Shown here in pieces: positions 20,430 to 31,139 of a stretch of 64,000 bases of DNA. The notes below the pieces were generated by a model that made no database searches, was not told the origin of the DNA, and worked only from the letters and a program-made list of their open reading frames with translations. The first letter of the stretch is position 1. The number at the start of each line of letters is the position of its first letter. This DNA comes from Gnetum montanum (taxonomy: Eukaryota; Streptophyta; Gnetopsida; Gnetales; Gnetaceae). The stretch spans positions 97,056-161,055 of the forward strand of contig MNCI01015735.1 of NCBI GenBank assembly GCA_015680685.1, read 5' to 3'. The translations under genes were made by a program, and so were the position numbers.

Positions 20430-22500
20430 ATTGTTAACTTTAAATAAATTCTCAAGATCAAAAATTTACTTTTTAAAATCTTTTTTCCTCTTTCTATTTA
20501 TACCATAGAGGCTAGAAGCCTCCTTTCATATAATCCATCTATTATGCATATATAGACAAGAAACTGTAGTGATACCAAATTTGCTCCAAGTGGTATACAA
20601 TTTAGATAAATAGGTATCTCAAACAACTTTATTAAAAAAACACCACCATGGGCTAATTTGCTTAAGCATATCTTTTGAAATTGTAACATGGTTATAATTC
20701 CAATACTTACTAAGTTTGCACCATGTCATCCAAATTTGTTTAAAAACTAGAGAACTAGGAGTAGAAATGACCTAAAAAAAAGAAGATACTAAGAAAATTA
20801 TTAGAAGACTAGCTATTATAATTTTTAGGTTTTTCTTGCATAAGTCTATTTTTAAAAAGAAACATCCAAACATCATCTCCATCAATGCATTTTGCAATCC
20901 ATTTTGTAAAGAGAGAAACACCTTGGTTATAATAATTAATGAGGCTAAGTCCATATTTCTTGTTACTAGTGTAGATATCCCAAGCAACTTTAGAAAAGCC
21001 TTTTTTGTGTTGCTTAATAGACCAAAAAAACATACGAATAATTTAATCAATTCTACCATAAAAAATTTTTGGAGGAACCCAAAAAATAGAGTTATACAAA
21101 TAAGTAGAATAAAGCATATGCTTAATAATTAAAACTTTGTTAGCAAGGTTGAGTTTTCTTACTTTCTATTTATCAAGCTTCTTTTCAATTTGGTCAACTA
21201 GATAATTCCACAAAATATTCAAATTAGGCTTAAAAGAAAAAATGTATTCCTAAAATTTTGAAGATAGAATCTCTTTTTTTCTAAAACATTTTCCAAGACT
21301 TAAGAAACCCACTCCTCAATATTACTATTATAGTAAATAACAAATTTTTGTCAATTAATATGAGAGCTAGATAACATGTAGTAATCCTCTATGCTAGTTA
21401 ATAGAATATTGATATGTTGCAGAGAATTATATATATATAAGAATCATTTGCAAAGTGCATGTTAAGTAGTTATATACATTAATAATCAATTGAAAATATT
21501 TTAATGATATTCTTTTTTAGATTATAATGCAAGTTAATTAAAAGAAAGTTTGCTACAATAATAAAAAGATAGGGAACTAAATAACAACTTTGATGAATGG
21601 ATCATTAAAGAAAAAAAGGAGCTTAATCCAAACTTTATAGCAACTTGAGTATTAGCATTAACAAGTAGGGTACAGATAAGATGAATAAAATAATCATCAA
21701 ATCCTAGTTTACAAAGACAATAAATAATGAAATCTCATTCAATCTTGTTATTAGCTTTAGATAATCTAATTTAATAAAAGCAATGTCCTAATTAATATTA
21801 GAAGTCCATTACATTCGCTTCCAAGATACAGTAACAACATGTAAGATATGTCTACCTTTAAGAAAACCTTCCCTCTCATGTTTGATGCTATCTTCTAAAA
21901 TCTTCTAAATTCAATAAGCCATGCATTTTGCTAAAGTTTTACAAGTGTTGTTAATAAGAGTAATAGAGTTTCAATTACCAATACGTTGAAGATCTCCATT
22001 CATAGGAAGAAGACAAATCACACCTTTATTATTGTTTCTACCAAGAGAAAATTTTTTAATAGCTTTTTGGAAATAATGAAAGAGATAATCTCCAACAATG
22101 TCTCAAAGCTTTTTAAAAAATTCATTTGAATAACCATTAAATCCTAGAGGTTTACCATGTACTACATTAAAAGTTGTTGCTTTGATTTCTTCCATCGTAA
22201 TTTCTACTTCAAAAATACTTCAATGTACTTCTATTATAAGATGAGATATGTATTAGAGGCCTTGAAGGTTTGCTTTCTAAAACCTTTAGAAGAAAAAGTC
22301 GAAGAAAAATAAGTTACTAAAAAATTGTTAATAGTCTTAGGCTTTGTAGTAGTGGAATTATTTATATAAAGCAATTTTAGTTTAGGTACATGACCCTTTC
22401 CTTTAAGAAATTTAAAAAACTCTTTGCAAGATTCATTTTTAATTTTTAATTAGGACATGGGACATTTCGTAATAGCTTTATTAATTATCTATAAAATCAT
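20430..22500 (-). mobile_element. LINE remnant, L1-like, minus strand
   Basis: Read right to left, the ORF2 blocks come in order. RT start: KNESCKEFFKFLKGK (near 22420). GKPLGFNGYSNEFFKKL (near 22130). SITLINNTCKTLAK (near 21950). The thumb block MFFWSIKQHKKGFSKVAWDI, KKYGLSLINYYNQG and DGDDVWMFL follows (20809-21033). Stops and frameshifts interrupt it throughout. It differs from the LINE at 7030-8545. The endonuclease, if ever present, should lie right of 22500 but I see none. Confidence 0.75.
20809..21033 (-). pseudogene. LINE ORF2 thumb/C-terminal fragment
   Basis: The 74-residue frame has the block FFW-x-x-K-x-x-KKGFSKVAWD, then KYGLSLINYYNQGVSL, then TKWIAKCIDGDDVW. This block follows the RT palm in plant L1 elements. 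It is open only by chance; the flanking parts are in other frames. Confidence 0.7.
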
Positions 22501-23288
22501 ATACATAACTAACAGAGATGCTACAAAACCCCCAAGAATCTAGATTTAACTTTAATTTACTAATTTAAAAGGAAGCCATAAAATAAATAAAAATTATTAA
22601 TTAGAAGCATAAATGTAGTAGAGTAACATAATTCAACAATATTTCTTACTCCTAACATAAATAATTACATAAAATTAATTAAAAAATGAAACTTAGTATA
22701 GTCACAAAAATGTAGATGATAAAAAATTTCACTAGTTACATTATAAAATAGTATGCAAAATAACAATCTCAATGACAATGGTCTCAACTCAATTAGACAT
22801 CTAGAAATAAAGATATTTATGTTTGAAGTTTACCAAATTAAATAATAAAATTTAAAATAATTATTATATAAAATATTAATATATAATAAAATGATGTTAA
22901 TTTTTCCAAAACATATATAGCATGAGGTGAAGTGAAAAATGATCTTTGTAATATCATGATCCAAATGACATAGATAATAATAATTTATCTATTATACTTT
23001 ATTATTTATTCTCAAAAATAAGTACATGGCTCAAATGTAAAAAAAGTATACAAGGTTTCTATTTAACATAAATAAAAAATATACAAAAAATATTTTTCAA
23101 GTATAGAGGGTCTATCTAGTATAGAATTGATTAATCTTTCATTTCATGTTCCTCTTCTAGTGTTTCCATGGTTACTCTAGGCTCTCTGTATTGAAATGCA
23201 TAAGGAGTCAAACCTCCTCAAATAAGAAAGGTTATTTTATTTCTCTCCATGGAGCGTAAAGATTCTAGGCTAAAATTCATAGGTTATA
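22501..23288. other. Unassigned AT-rich spacer
   Basis: I see nothing coding. The last bases before the next LTR, 23289-23293 (agcta), are the left target duplication of the element O1. Confidence 0.4.
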
Positions 23289-23293
23289 AGCTA

Positions 23294-24248
23294 TAATGAG
23301 CATCAAACTATTGCATCGACAGGTCCCCGTTGACGTGGCCTTGTCGATGAGCCCCTGTCGACAAGGCTCCATTTATGTGGTGTTGTCCTATCGATGGGGC
23401 TGCATTGATGTAGCATTTACTATGTTGATGGGGCCCTGTCAATGCAGCCCTAGTGCAAAAACTATAAATATGAGCTCCCAATTGTGTTAATGGGGATCAG
23501 GTTCATAATAGTAGTAAAACTCTTGCAGTTTGTCCATTTGAAAGTTAGAATATTTTTCCTGAGTGTCTGCAGTAGGAGTCATTGAGTGTACTAATCTTTA
23601 TTCGAGCACTGTTGTACTTGAACCACACCAGTGTGTACGACAAAAAATACAAGCTTCTTGATAAACCTTGTTGCATTTGTGATAGCTTAAATGATTTATT
23701 TATGCATTAATTATTTTTATTAAATATTCAATTAATTAAGCTAACTTAAGCTAAATTAGAATTTAATCAATTAAGCTAAATAGATTAAGTACATAAGTGT
23801 GATCACTTCGAGCGTAAACATGTATTTGCTTGGTAATCCCAGTAGCGTTATTGCTTGGTGTGCCTAATAGTGTAGTGCTTGGTAACCTAACAGTGGATAT
23901 GTGGGTTCAAGATGCGTACGGAAAGTGGGATTGGATGCTTATGTTAGGATTAGCTAGAGACCAGTTAGTTAGATCAAATTAGTCATTAAATTACTTTATC
24001 TCTCTCTTCAAGCACCAAAGAACATAAAACATAAAAGGAAAAAAATCATAAGCCTCAATTACACTTAGCCATACCTTTGTACTTCACAAGAGTAATTGGG
24101 GGGGACAACAAACGACCTTAGGGCAAGATTCACTTCCTAGAAGACTAGTGCATTGGAAACTAGAGAGTCCATGGAATTCGACTGGATCGTGTGTGAATGC
24201 TTTGTGATTCATATGGTTGGGCATAGGGGTACCTTCAACTACTCATTG
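23294..24248 (+). repeat. 5' LTR of O1
   Basis: It starts taatgagcatc (TGATGAG with one change) and ends actcattg (from TCATCA). TATA box 23463-23470. It pairs with 39834-40737 through many shared phrases, for example gaaagttagaatatttttc and ttgtacttgaaccacacc. Divergence is clearly greater than between the I1 LTRs. Confidence 0.88.
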
Positions 24249-24267
24249 TTGACACCATTGCCAAGGA
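24249..24267 (+). other. Primer-binding site of O1 (decayed tRNA-Asp type)
   Basis: It reads ttgacaccattgccaagga directly after the LTR. The better-preserved copies are ttggtgccgttgccaggga (element I2) and ttggcaccactgctaggga (element I1). Confidence 0.75.
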
Positions 24268-24271
24268 GTAG

Positions 24272-24559
24272 TTGAAGGTTGTTAAATTATGGGACTCTTT
24301 GGATGAAAAATTTCAAACTACTATAAAGATTGCTGAAGAATCCAAAGAGCAAAATAGTAATTATAATTGTAGGAGGCAGAAAGAAGTTGAACGTGCCTAC
24401 CAAAGAGGTAAGGGTAAAGCTATTGTAGTAGAAAAAGTTGTGGAGACAGACTTTGATGATGATGTTGGTTGTGACATTTGTCAATATGAACATCCTAAGG
24501 GATGTTGCCCTGTGGTGTCACACTTACAAGAGTCTAGGATGTATGCATTGAATCCTTGA
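24272..24559 (+). pseudogene. C-terminal gag remnant of O1 with noncanonical zinc knuckle
   Basis: The frame starts almost at the primer-binding site with KLWDSLDEKFQ, which in element I2 is the C-terminal third of gag (MLDSLDKKFQ). The leader and the gag core domain are therefore deleted. A basic stretch, QRGKGKAIVVEKV, precedes the Cys/His motif CDICQYEHPKGCC (24470-24508), spaced C-x2-C-x3-H-x3-CC instead of the usual C-x2-C-x4-H-x4-C. The same motif occurs in I2. The frame then stops and the proline-rich region that follows is full of stops. Confidence 0.75.
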
Positions 24560-25261
24560 CTAACATGGAGGCAAGCAGCCAGATGATTGCCTTATCCTCA
24601 AGGTAATCCAAGGCAGCTCGACTAGCAACAAAAAGCTTACTATCTAGGTGGAGCTTTGCCATAATCAAATGAACAATATCAACAGTGGCATCAAACACAA
24701 TCGTGGGGAATGCCATCACTAGGGCATTAGTACCCTTATAGGCAACTAGATCCATACAGGTACTATGTTCAACAACTTGTTTCTCCAAGAAGTTTTGCAA
24801 GGCACACCTCATTTTAGCATCATTATTACTCTTTAGAATACCAACGAACTCATTCATCATCTACTTGAGGGGAACGCCCATATCCTTACCACCCTTCATA
24901 TTTTTCTACACACATCCCTTTGCCCTCAACCTAGTTTTCTCCTGTTCTATCAATGTAGGGAGAAATTCCTCCATAGCCACAACAATGAAATGCTATGAGG
25001 GTTATACATTCACAATTGGCTTTCCAACTAAGTGGTTCAGATAATCGATCTAGGAAACAACCCTTCTTCCAACCCAACAGTCCTCCCAAACCCTCACAAC
25101 CTAATGTGGCTAGTTACCTTGTATCTTCAACACCCTCATCCTTTGCATCAAATACATTCAAGTGTTCTTCAAACTAGGTGCCACCTTAGATCCACATTGT
25201 AATGCTAACTCATGCTATTTCCAATTGGATCAAGGCTAGAAATCTTCCCACGAAAAGATCT

Positions 25262-25600
25262 AACCTAGGAAGTCCTCTTATTTACTAGTAGATTGCTAGA
25301 CATGAGCCATGCAAGACTCTTCTTAATTCTGGTTCTAGTATTAATCTCATCTTCCATGACATGTACAAAGCCTGAAACCTACAGCCTCTTAAGAAGAGCA
25401 ACATTTGTTTAGAATTAGTAGAACAATCAATCACTATTTCTTTGAGACTAGTGGAGGACATTGTGATCACAGTTAGTGGGTGGTCCTATCTTACTAATTT
25501 TTTGGTGATCAAGGTAGAAAACTGCAAAGGTGACTTTCCCATCATTATGGAAAGGGCATGGTTGAGCACAGTAGATGCACATATGGGTATAAGGGGTCTC
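25262..25600 (+). pseudogene. Aspartic protease remnant of O1
   Basis: The phrase ARHEPCKTLLNSGSSINLI corresponds to ARNEPCKALLDSGSGVNLI in I2. The catalytic Asp codon is now Asn (aat, 25325-25327), a G-to-A change. Further protease-like sequence (DIVITVSGWSYLTNF, then MERAWLS) continues to about 25600. Several stops precede it. Confidence 0.7.
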
Positions 25601-25945
25601 TCCTTATAAATCTCTAAGGAAAATGAATTTGAACGTTTAGAGAAGAAGCATGTTCCATGCATCGTGTACAACGATAACAGGTGCAATTGTGTGTAGAAAA
25701 TATGGTCCATCAAAAGTAGATTCATTAAAGCATGCAATTAGTGTGCACATGAAATAGATATTCAAAGGTGCCTGTACACAGTAGCCACAAAATAGGAGGA
25801 CACCCAGTGGTTGACAGCTAACTCTAACAACAACACATTGTGCATGGAACCGACTAAGCACTTGACATATGCCTATGTTAAAAGTATGGATGAACTTGAA
25901 TGAGTTCATCACCAACTCTCTAATGATGAAGATGATGATACCTAT

Positions 25946-26286
25946 TTGGGAGAGTTGGAAATGCCTAATAATTTTAAGAAAGAGCCCCTAGAGTTAAAAA
26001 ATTTACCAATCGACATGGAATATGCATTTTTAAACAATGGTAAGCTGATCATAATCAATGTAAATCTTGCTCTAGAACAAAAAGACAAGTTGTTGCAAGT
26101 TATCAATAAGTGGTCAATAGTCTTTGCTTGGTCATATCCTAAACAAACAGGAATCAATCCAAGGATATGCTAGCATCGTATGTATACCGACCCAGCCATG
26201 AAGCCAAGAAGGTAGCTAGAAAGGCAGCTAAACTCTAAACTGAAGCAAATTGTCAAGGAGAAAATAAAATAACTCCTCAAGGTTGG
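25946..26286 (+). pseudogene. O1 protease-RT linker and start of RT, cut by I1
   Basis: The frame runs PNNFKKEPLELKNLPIDMEY, FLNNGKLIIINV, VFAWSYPKQTGINPRIC. Past a stop it has the Athila-type entry block ending in LLKVG at 26286, where element I1 is inserted. The RT continues at 32006 with the next codons (FIYPIVDSEWVNP). Reading across the insertion restores the conserved order LLKVG-FIYP, which proves the split. Confidence 0.88.
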
Positions 26287-27183
26287 TGATGAAGTGTCAT
26301 TAAGTCGATGCATCGACGGGGCCGCGTATACGTGGCCACGTCGACGTGGCCCTGTCAACGCAGCCTTCTTGCATCGACGGGGCCTCGTTTACGTAGCCAC
26401 CTATCCCGGCCTATAAATAAGAGGGTCCTCCGCCTCATTTAGGGATCTTTTTAGTATTTTTAGCTAGACTCTTTCAGTTTGTTTCCATATGAGTTAGAAT
26501 ATTTTCCCAATGCATGCCCGCAGTGTGATGCTTGTAATTGTACGGAACCTTTATTCAAGTGTGACGTACTTGGATGTGCACATGATCAGAAATAAAGATT
26601 GAGATTACTTCATCATTGTAGCATTCACTTAGTTTAATTGTTTAATTTAATTGTTAATTGTTTTTGTTATTTATTACTTTCTTAGTTAATATTTATTGCT
26701 TTCTTAGTTAATATTTCTTTATCATCATTTACTGTTCCTGTTGTTAAATGCAAAATGAGTACGACTTAATCACGAGCATTTAAGTGTGACTACTTGGTAA
26801 CCCAGCAGCGTACCTAGGATCTACACTTGGTAATCCTAGTAGTAGTCATGCATGAGGTCCAAGATGTATATGGATGATTAAGGAACAGATGCTCATCGCA
26901 CTTAGGTTAGCTTAGACTTCATTTTCTATTACTCATTAGTTTAATCAATATTATTCTTCATTGTCTCTAGGAGTAGCAGTAGTTTAGGATCACATCATAC
27001 ACCTCACTCTGGACTAAACCATACGTGACAAAGCAAATACTAGTCCAAGTGGGAAGACAATGAACTGCGATCAACGTGTAACTATCTAGATACCACAACT
27101 AGCTTGTCCGCGGAGTTCGACCGGATTGTGCGTGAATGCTCGTATTCATATGGTTGAGTGTAAGGATACCTCACCACTCATCA
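26287..27183 (+). repeat. 5' LTR of I1
   Basis: It runs tgatgaagtg to ccactcatca, with CpG-rich U3 motifs (cgacggggccgcg, cgtttacgtagcc) and a TATA box at 26412-26419. It is nearly collinear with 31140-32000 apart from an extra U3 stretch of about 40 bp that the 3' LTR lacks. Most other differences look like C/T or G/A changes. Confidence 0.92.
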
Positions 27184-27202
27184 TTGGCACCACTGCTAGG
27201 GA
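27184..27202 (+). other. Primer-binding site of I1 (tRNA-Asp type)
   Basis: ttggcaccactgctaggga follows the LTR directly and resembles the Athila/Tat tRNA-Asp site tggcgccgttgccgggga with several transitions. Confidence 0.8.
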
Positions 27203-27322
27203 TGGTGCTAGTTATCTAGATTAGTTACATCATACAAGATCGCTATAACAAAGCCTTGATGATATATCTTTCAAAAAACTAATAATAATAATTGTAATTA
27301 AATCACACACAAATTTACAACC

Positions 27323-28948
27323 ATGTCTCTCCTACAAGACTATAATAATGCCACATCTAGTGAGGCAATTCATTGGAGACCCAATGAATATTATAACAAT
27401 GAAGATTGGAGTATGCAACCTGAGGTGGGGGTTTCTTATAAACATGAACGAAAGCAACATCATCTTAACACACGAAAGCATAACTTACCCAATGACGATG
27501 AACCCCTACTAGCCACTACAAGCTTAATGCAAATACAAGAGGCTGTTCGAATAGCCTGCAGGTATCATAAGGAAAGTTTTCTACCAGTGATTGATTTAAA
27601 CAACTTTCCCAAGTTTTCAGGAGGCTATGATTCAGATCTGCAACAACATTTACAAGCCTTCTACGATGCCTGTACATGGAACAATATTGATAATTGGTGG
27701 CAAAAACTTAAGCTCTTTCCTCTGACACTCGTTGGCCAAGAAAAAGTATGGTATAGGTCATTAAAACCAAACTTAATTCGACGTTGGCAGACAATGGTAG
27801 AAATTTTCAATGAAAGATATCAAACCTATGCAAGAGTGTCAGCCTTGAGGAGAAAAATCCAAGAATGGAAACAAGCGCAACATGAACCCTTGGACATGGC
27901 CTTAGAAAGATATTATGCACTTTTAAACAACTGGCTAGGCCATGGGTTCTCTGAGGAAAGGCTAATGTACCATATCATAGATGGGCTCTGTAATGAAACA
28001 AGGGAGACCCTAGGAATGTACACCCAAGGTCAACTATATGAGCTACGAACTCATCAACTCCAAGAGCTTATTAAGCGAATAGCAAAAAAAGAAGGAGAAA
28101 TAACTAAATGGGAGAATATTGAAAGTTCTCAATAGGACCAAAATGTCAACTTAACAAGGGTTCATGATCATGAAGAGGAGAAATCCACTTACTTCAAGGA
28201 AGTGGAATCATCTTTGCCTATCATACAATCACTAGATGAAATTGAGGCAAAGATCAATAAGATGACGGACTGTGTACATGAAAGATGTGGAGAATATGCC
28301 AACATTGTTAGAGGAAGTGCTATGCCAAATCAAGAAATAGGACAAGACACCACGCAACAATCGAAACAAAGGGTAGAAGAGAATAGGGATAAGAACTCAA
28401 CTGCCAATCATAGCTATCAATGTAATATTTTCTTGTACGATCACCCCAAAGGTCAATATCCAATCTTGTCACATTTACATGAGCATTGGGGAGGAATGTT
28501 ACATCCAGTGTTTGTACAAAAATACTGTGTCCAACCATAGTGGCAAAAACCTCAGTTGTGGGAGAGGCCACCACCAACTGGACCATACCCTTCATATGTC
28601 ACAGCACCAAATGCTTATTATGTTCAACACCCTGTTTCTCCAACAGGATCAGCATCCTCTACCTCACCTCATCGTTATCATTCTCCCAAGTACTATCCAC
28701 CGATGTCCTCTCCAACAAGATCACCACCTCATGTGCCTTACACTTCTCCTCAACCTCAATATTCTCATACTTCACCCCCTTCTACATCACCGCTAGCTAT
28801 GCCAGAAGATGTTGCACCACAGCGCCAACCCACAAATGTTACTTGTGCTGCTACTGTCAACAGCAATGGAGGTCCTTCACAACATCGAAGGCGTTCAACC
28901 GGCAAATGTTACTTGTGCTGCTACTCCAACAACCATGGGGTGCAATGA
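27323..28948 (+). pseudogene. Gag polyprotein of I1, two in-frame stops
   Basis: A single frame runs from ATG 27323 to tga 28948, broken only by TAG at 28133-28135 and 28538-28540. Residues 90-230 carry the retrotransposon gag domain: FPKFSGGYDSDLQQHLQAF, WWQKLKLFPLTLVGQEKVWY, WQTMVEIFNERYQTYA and HGFSEERLMYHIIDGL. The equivalent of the zinc knuckle has lost cysteines (CNIFLYDHPKGQYP). A proline/serine-rich tail follows, then KCYLCCYSNNHG, which could act as an alternative Cys/His motif. The product would coat RNA in virus-like particles. It is the best-preserved gag in the window, although this element has no pol of its own. Confidence 0.85.
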
Positions 28949-30473
28949 ATATTGCCACATGGGGAGACATGTTGATCCTTTCATACCATCTTATGGTTGT
29001 AAGTACCATAGTGGATCAACTCCTTATAAATTAACCACATTGTATAACTTGCCCCACTATGTTAACTCTAATTAGGTGTGTGAATCCCAATGGGGTAAGT
29101 ATGACCAGGTCCCAATATTTTCAACATGCAAGGATCCCCACCTTCCATTTATTAATTCTAGCCATGCTCAACTGTTTAGTTATGGGGGGTATCCTCCATT
29201 CTAACAACATAGAATTAATAAATATTTTTCTATTTCTTTAATTTTTCAACTTTTTGTTTTCCAGTTTTTCACCTTTTAATTTATTGTTTTATCTTTTTTG
29301 TCTTTTTATATTTTTATGATTAATCTCATCCATGAATAAAACACTCATGTGGCTCATTGGTTGATGTGTTATTCTATGCTATCGAGTCTCGGGTGATTAA
29401 TTATTTGAACAATGAGCCCATCACATCCACCCAACCATTCTATTAATAAGAGGTTCTACTCTGGGTATGATGATATTCTTGATATCATTAGAACTTAAAA
29501 TAATTTTGTGCTCACTATGCCTAGAGTGAAAAATGATGGACTAAGAGGGAATGATTAGGGTGTGACATCAAGGGAACTTGCAGATTCTCTTTGGTGACGT
29601 CTATGGGAGTTATCATGCAATGTGGTTGTACTAAGATCCTTGTAGATGTAATGAAAAATGGGAGTAAGAGTAATCAAAAAGGGCACTCAAAAATCCAATG
29701 CTATTCTAGGGGGTCCCACTGGAAAGACATGCACCCATGCCTGAAGGTTGGCGGCTTCTCTGGATTCAGTATTCAAAAAGAAAAAAAAAGAAGAAAAACA
29801 AAGTGCCACAAAACAAAAGTCACTCCTCCCTTAAACAAAACGCTAAGTGATTGTATGCCTTGTTGTTGTGGTACTCTCATAGTTACTCATCATGGGCTGA
29901 AAAAATGTAATGTAACTATTTAGAGGAATGGACTTGATCCTGATCTTGGAACGATGGGTTAATGACATGTTAATCATGCTTTTCACATAGGATTCATTGT
30001 GCCTTGAGTCAGTTACCTCACATTCCAATCTCTGCAATCCCTTCTCCAATTCGTCTCATCTAGTTGTTCCTGTAATTGTGACTTATGTCTTGTATAGCAT
30101 TGAATTCATATCTCATCACAGTGGTATAACATGTGTGTGTTTTGTTGCATCGGTGTAGACTACATTTAACCCTTCTAATGCCTACGAACATCTTAAGGTG
30201 TGGTTACGCAAGGGCATATAGGTTGGAACTTGCTTTGGGGAGGACCCACTTGCGTGACTTTTGTAATTTGTAGTTGTTGCATGTCACCACATCATCTTAT
30301 ACCCTCCGAGTATTTCATTGCCAAATCTATTCTTTCCTTTGTCATTATTTTATCAAACTTTCCTCAAAACGAGGTCCAACATTAAACTTTTAGGGTAACT
30401 TCCTTGAAAAATTTCTAACTCTACAATCACACTAAGTAAAGAATGCAACATTTATTAAATGACAATGAGTAAG
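28949..30473 (+). other. Non-coding spacer of I1
   Basis: No coding sequence is supported. It has a very T-rich block (about 29200-29330), also present after integrase in O1 (about 34620-34830). Next comes a segment with gaaagacatgcacccatgc, shared with O1 near 35380. The conserved hairpin is at 30206-30255. No internal TATA region like that of O1 is visible. Confidence 0.6.
30206..30255 (+). other. Conserved retroelement hairpin, copy in I1
   Basis: The arms acgcaag (30206-30212) and cttgcgt (30249-30255) form seven perfect pairs. The loop ends ctttggggaggacccact. Relative to the ATGCAAG/CTTGCAT stems of O1 and I2, one T-A pair is replaced by C-G. Confidence 0.65.
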
Positions 30474-30535
30474 GTATGAAATCATTGAAATTTTTTCAAT
30501 AACCTTACTAACAATTGATGTTTGTGTGATTATAG
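30474..30535 (+). other. Putative 62-nt intron before the 3' ORF of I1
   Basis: Donor gtaag^gtatga, branch-point-like cttactaac, acceptor gattatag directly before ATG 30536. The homologous intron in L is at 879-938. No expression evidence is available. Confidence 0.42.
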
Positions 30536-30622
30536 ATGGCCCTAAAAGAAGACAACAAGGAGGACCTTCTCACGGTGCAACTGAACGACCTGGGGGAGGT
30601 AGAGGCCAAGGACCTCATGTAG
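30536..30622 (+). CDS. Tiny 3' ORF of I1, unknown function
   Basis: A 28-residue acidic frame (MALKEDNKEDLLTV...) starts directly after the intron acceptor. Another frame from 30538 is open longer and is Gly/Arg-rich (GPKRRQQGGPSHGATERPGG), so the true coding frame is uncertain. It takes the position of ORF3 in the autonomous copies. I do not recognise either sequence. Confidence 0.25.
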   Translation: MALKEDNKEDLLTVQLNDLGEVEAKDLM

Positions 30623-31139
30623 AACATGCAGAGCAGAAGGCAATCATTCAGCATCCATCATAAAACTCCTGTTAATGTATAATCTATCCAAGAAAAGTGA
30701 GGAGAGGTCAAGGCCCGAGCCTATGAAGAGAAACGACGGCTATTTGCGGCATGGCATGTCAAGGCCAATCAAGTGTTCCCGTAGTTGCCGTGTCCATGAT
30801 AAGTGCCGACTTCATCAAACATTGGAACAACAGCATGGACGACTCATAATCCTCAAATAGAAGAGGAGAAACATCAGACACTTCTTCAATGGTATCAATC
30901 TTAGAAGCCTGATGTACATGATAGAGGAAAGGCACCCATGGAGGAGCCACCACTATGGGAATCCCATGAGTTCCTCAAGTTTTGTCTTTTGTGTTTGTGT
31001 CCAAATTTTGTTTAATTCTCCACTACGACATGAATAAATTTCTAGTCAGTCAATAATCCCATACCTATCCGCTGTGTATTCAATTCAGCTTATTCCTCAC
31101 TTTGACTCGAGGATGAGTTTTTACTCAGTCGTGGGGGTA

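Noticed and set aside
28479-29034. Overlapping frames in the proline-rich end of the I1 gag
   Set aside because: The gag frame explains the region; the others are read-through of a C/T-rich sequence. KCYLCCY also appearing in another frame reflects a short repeat.
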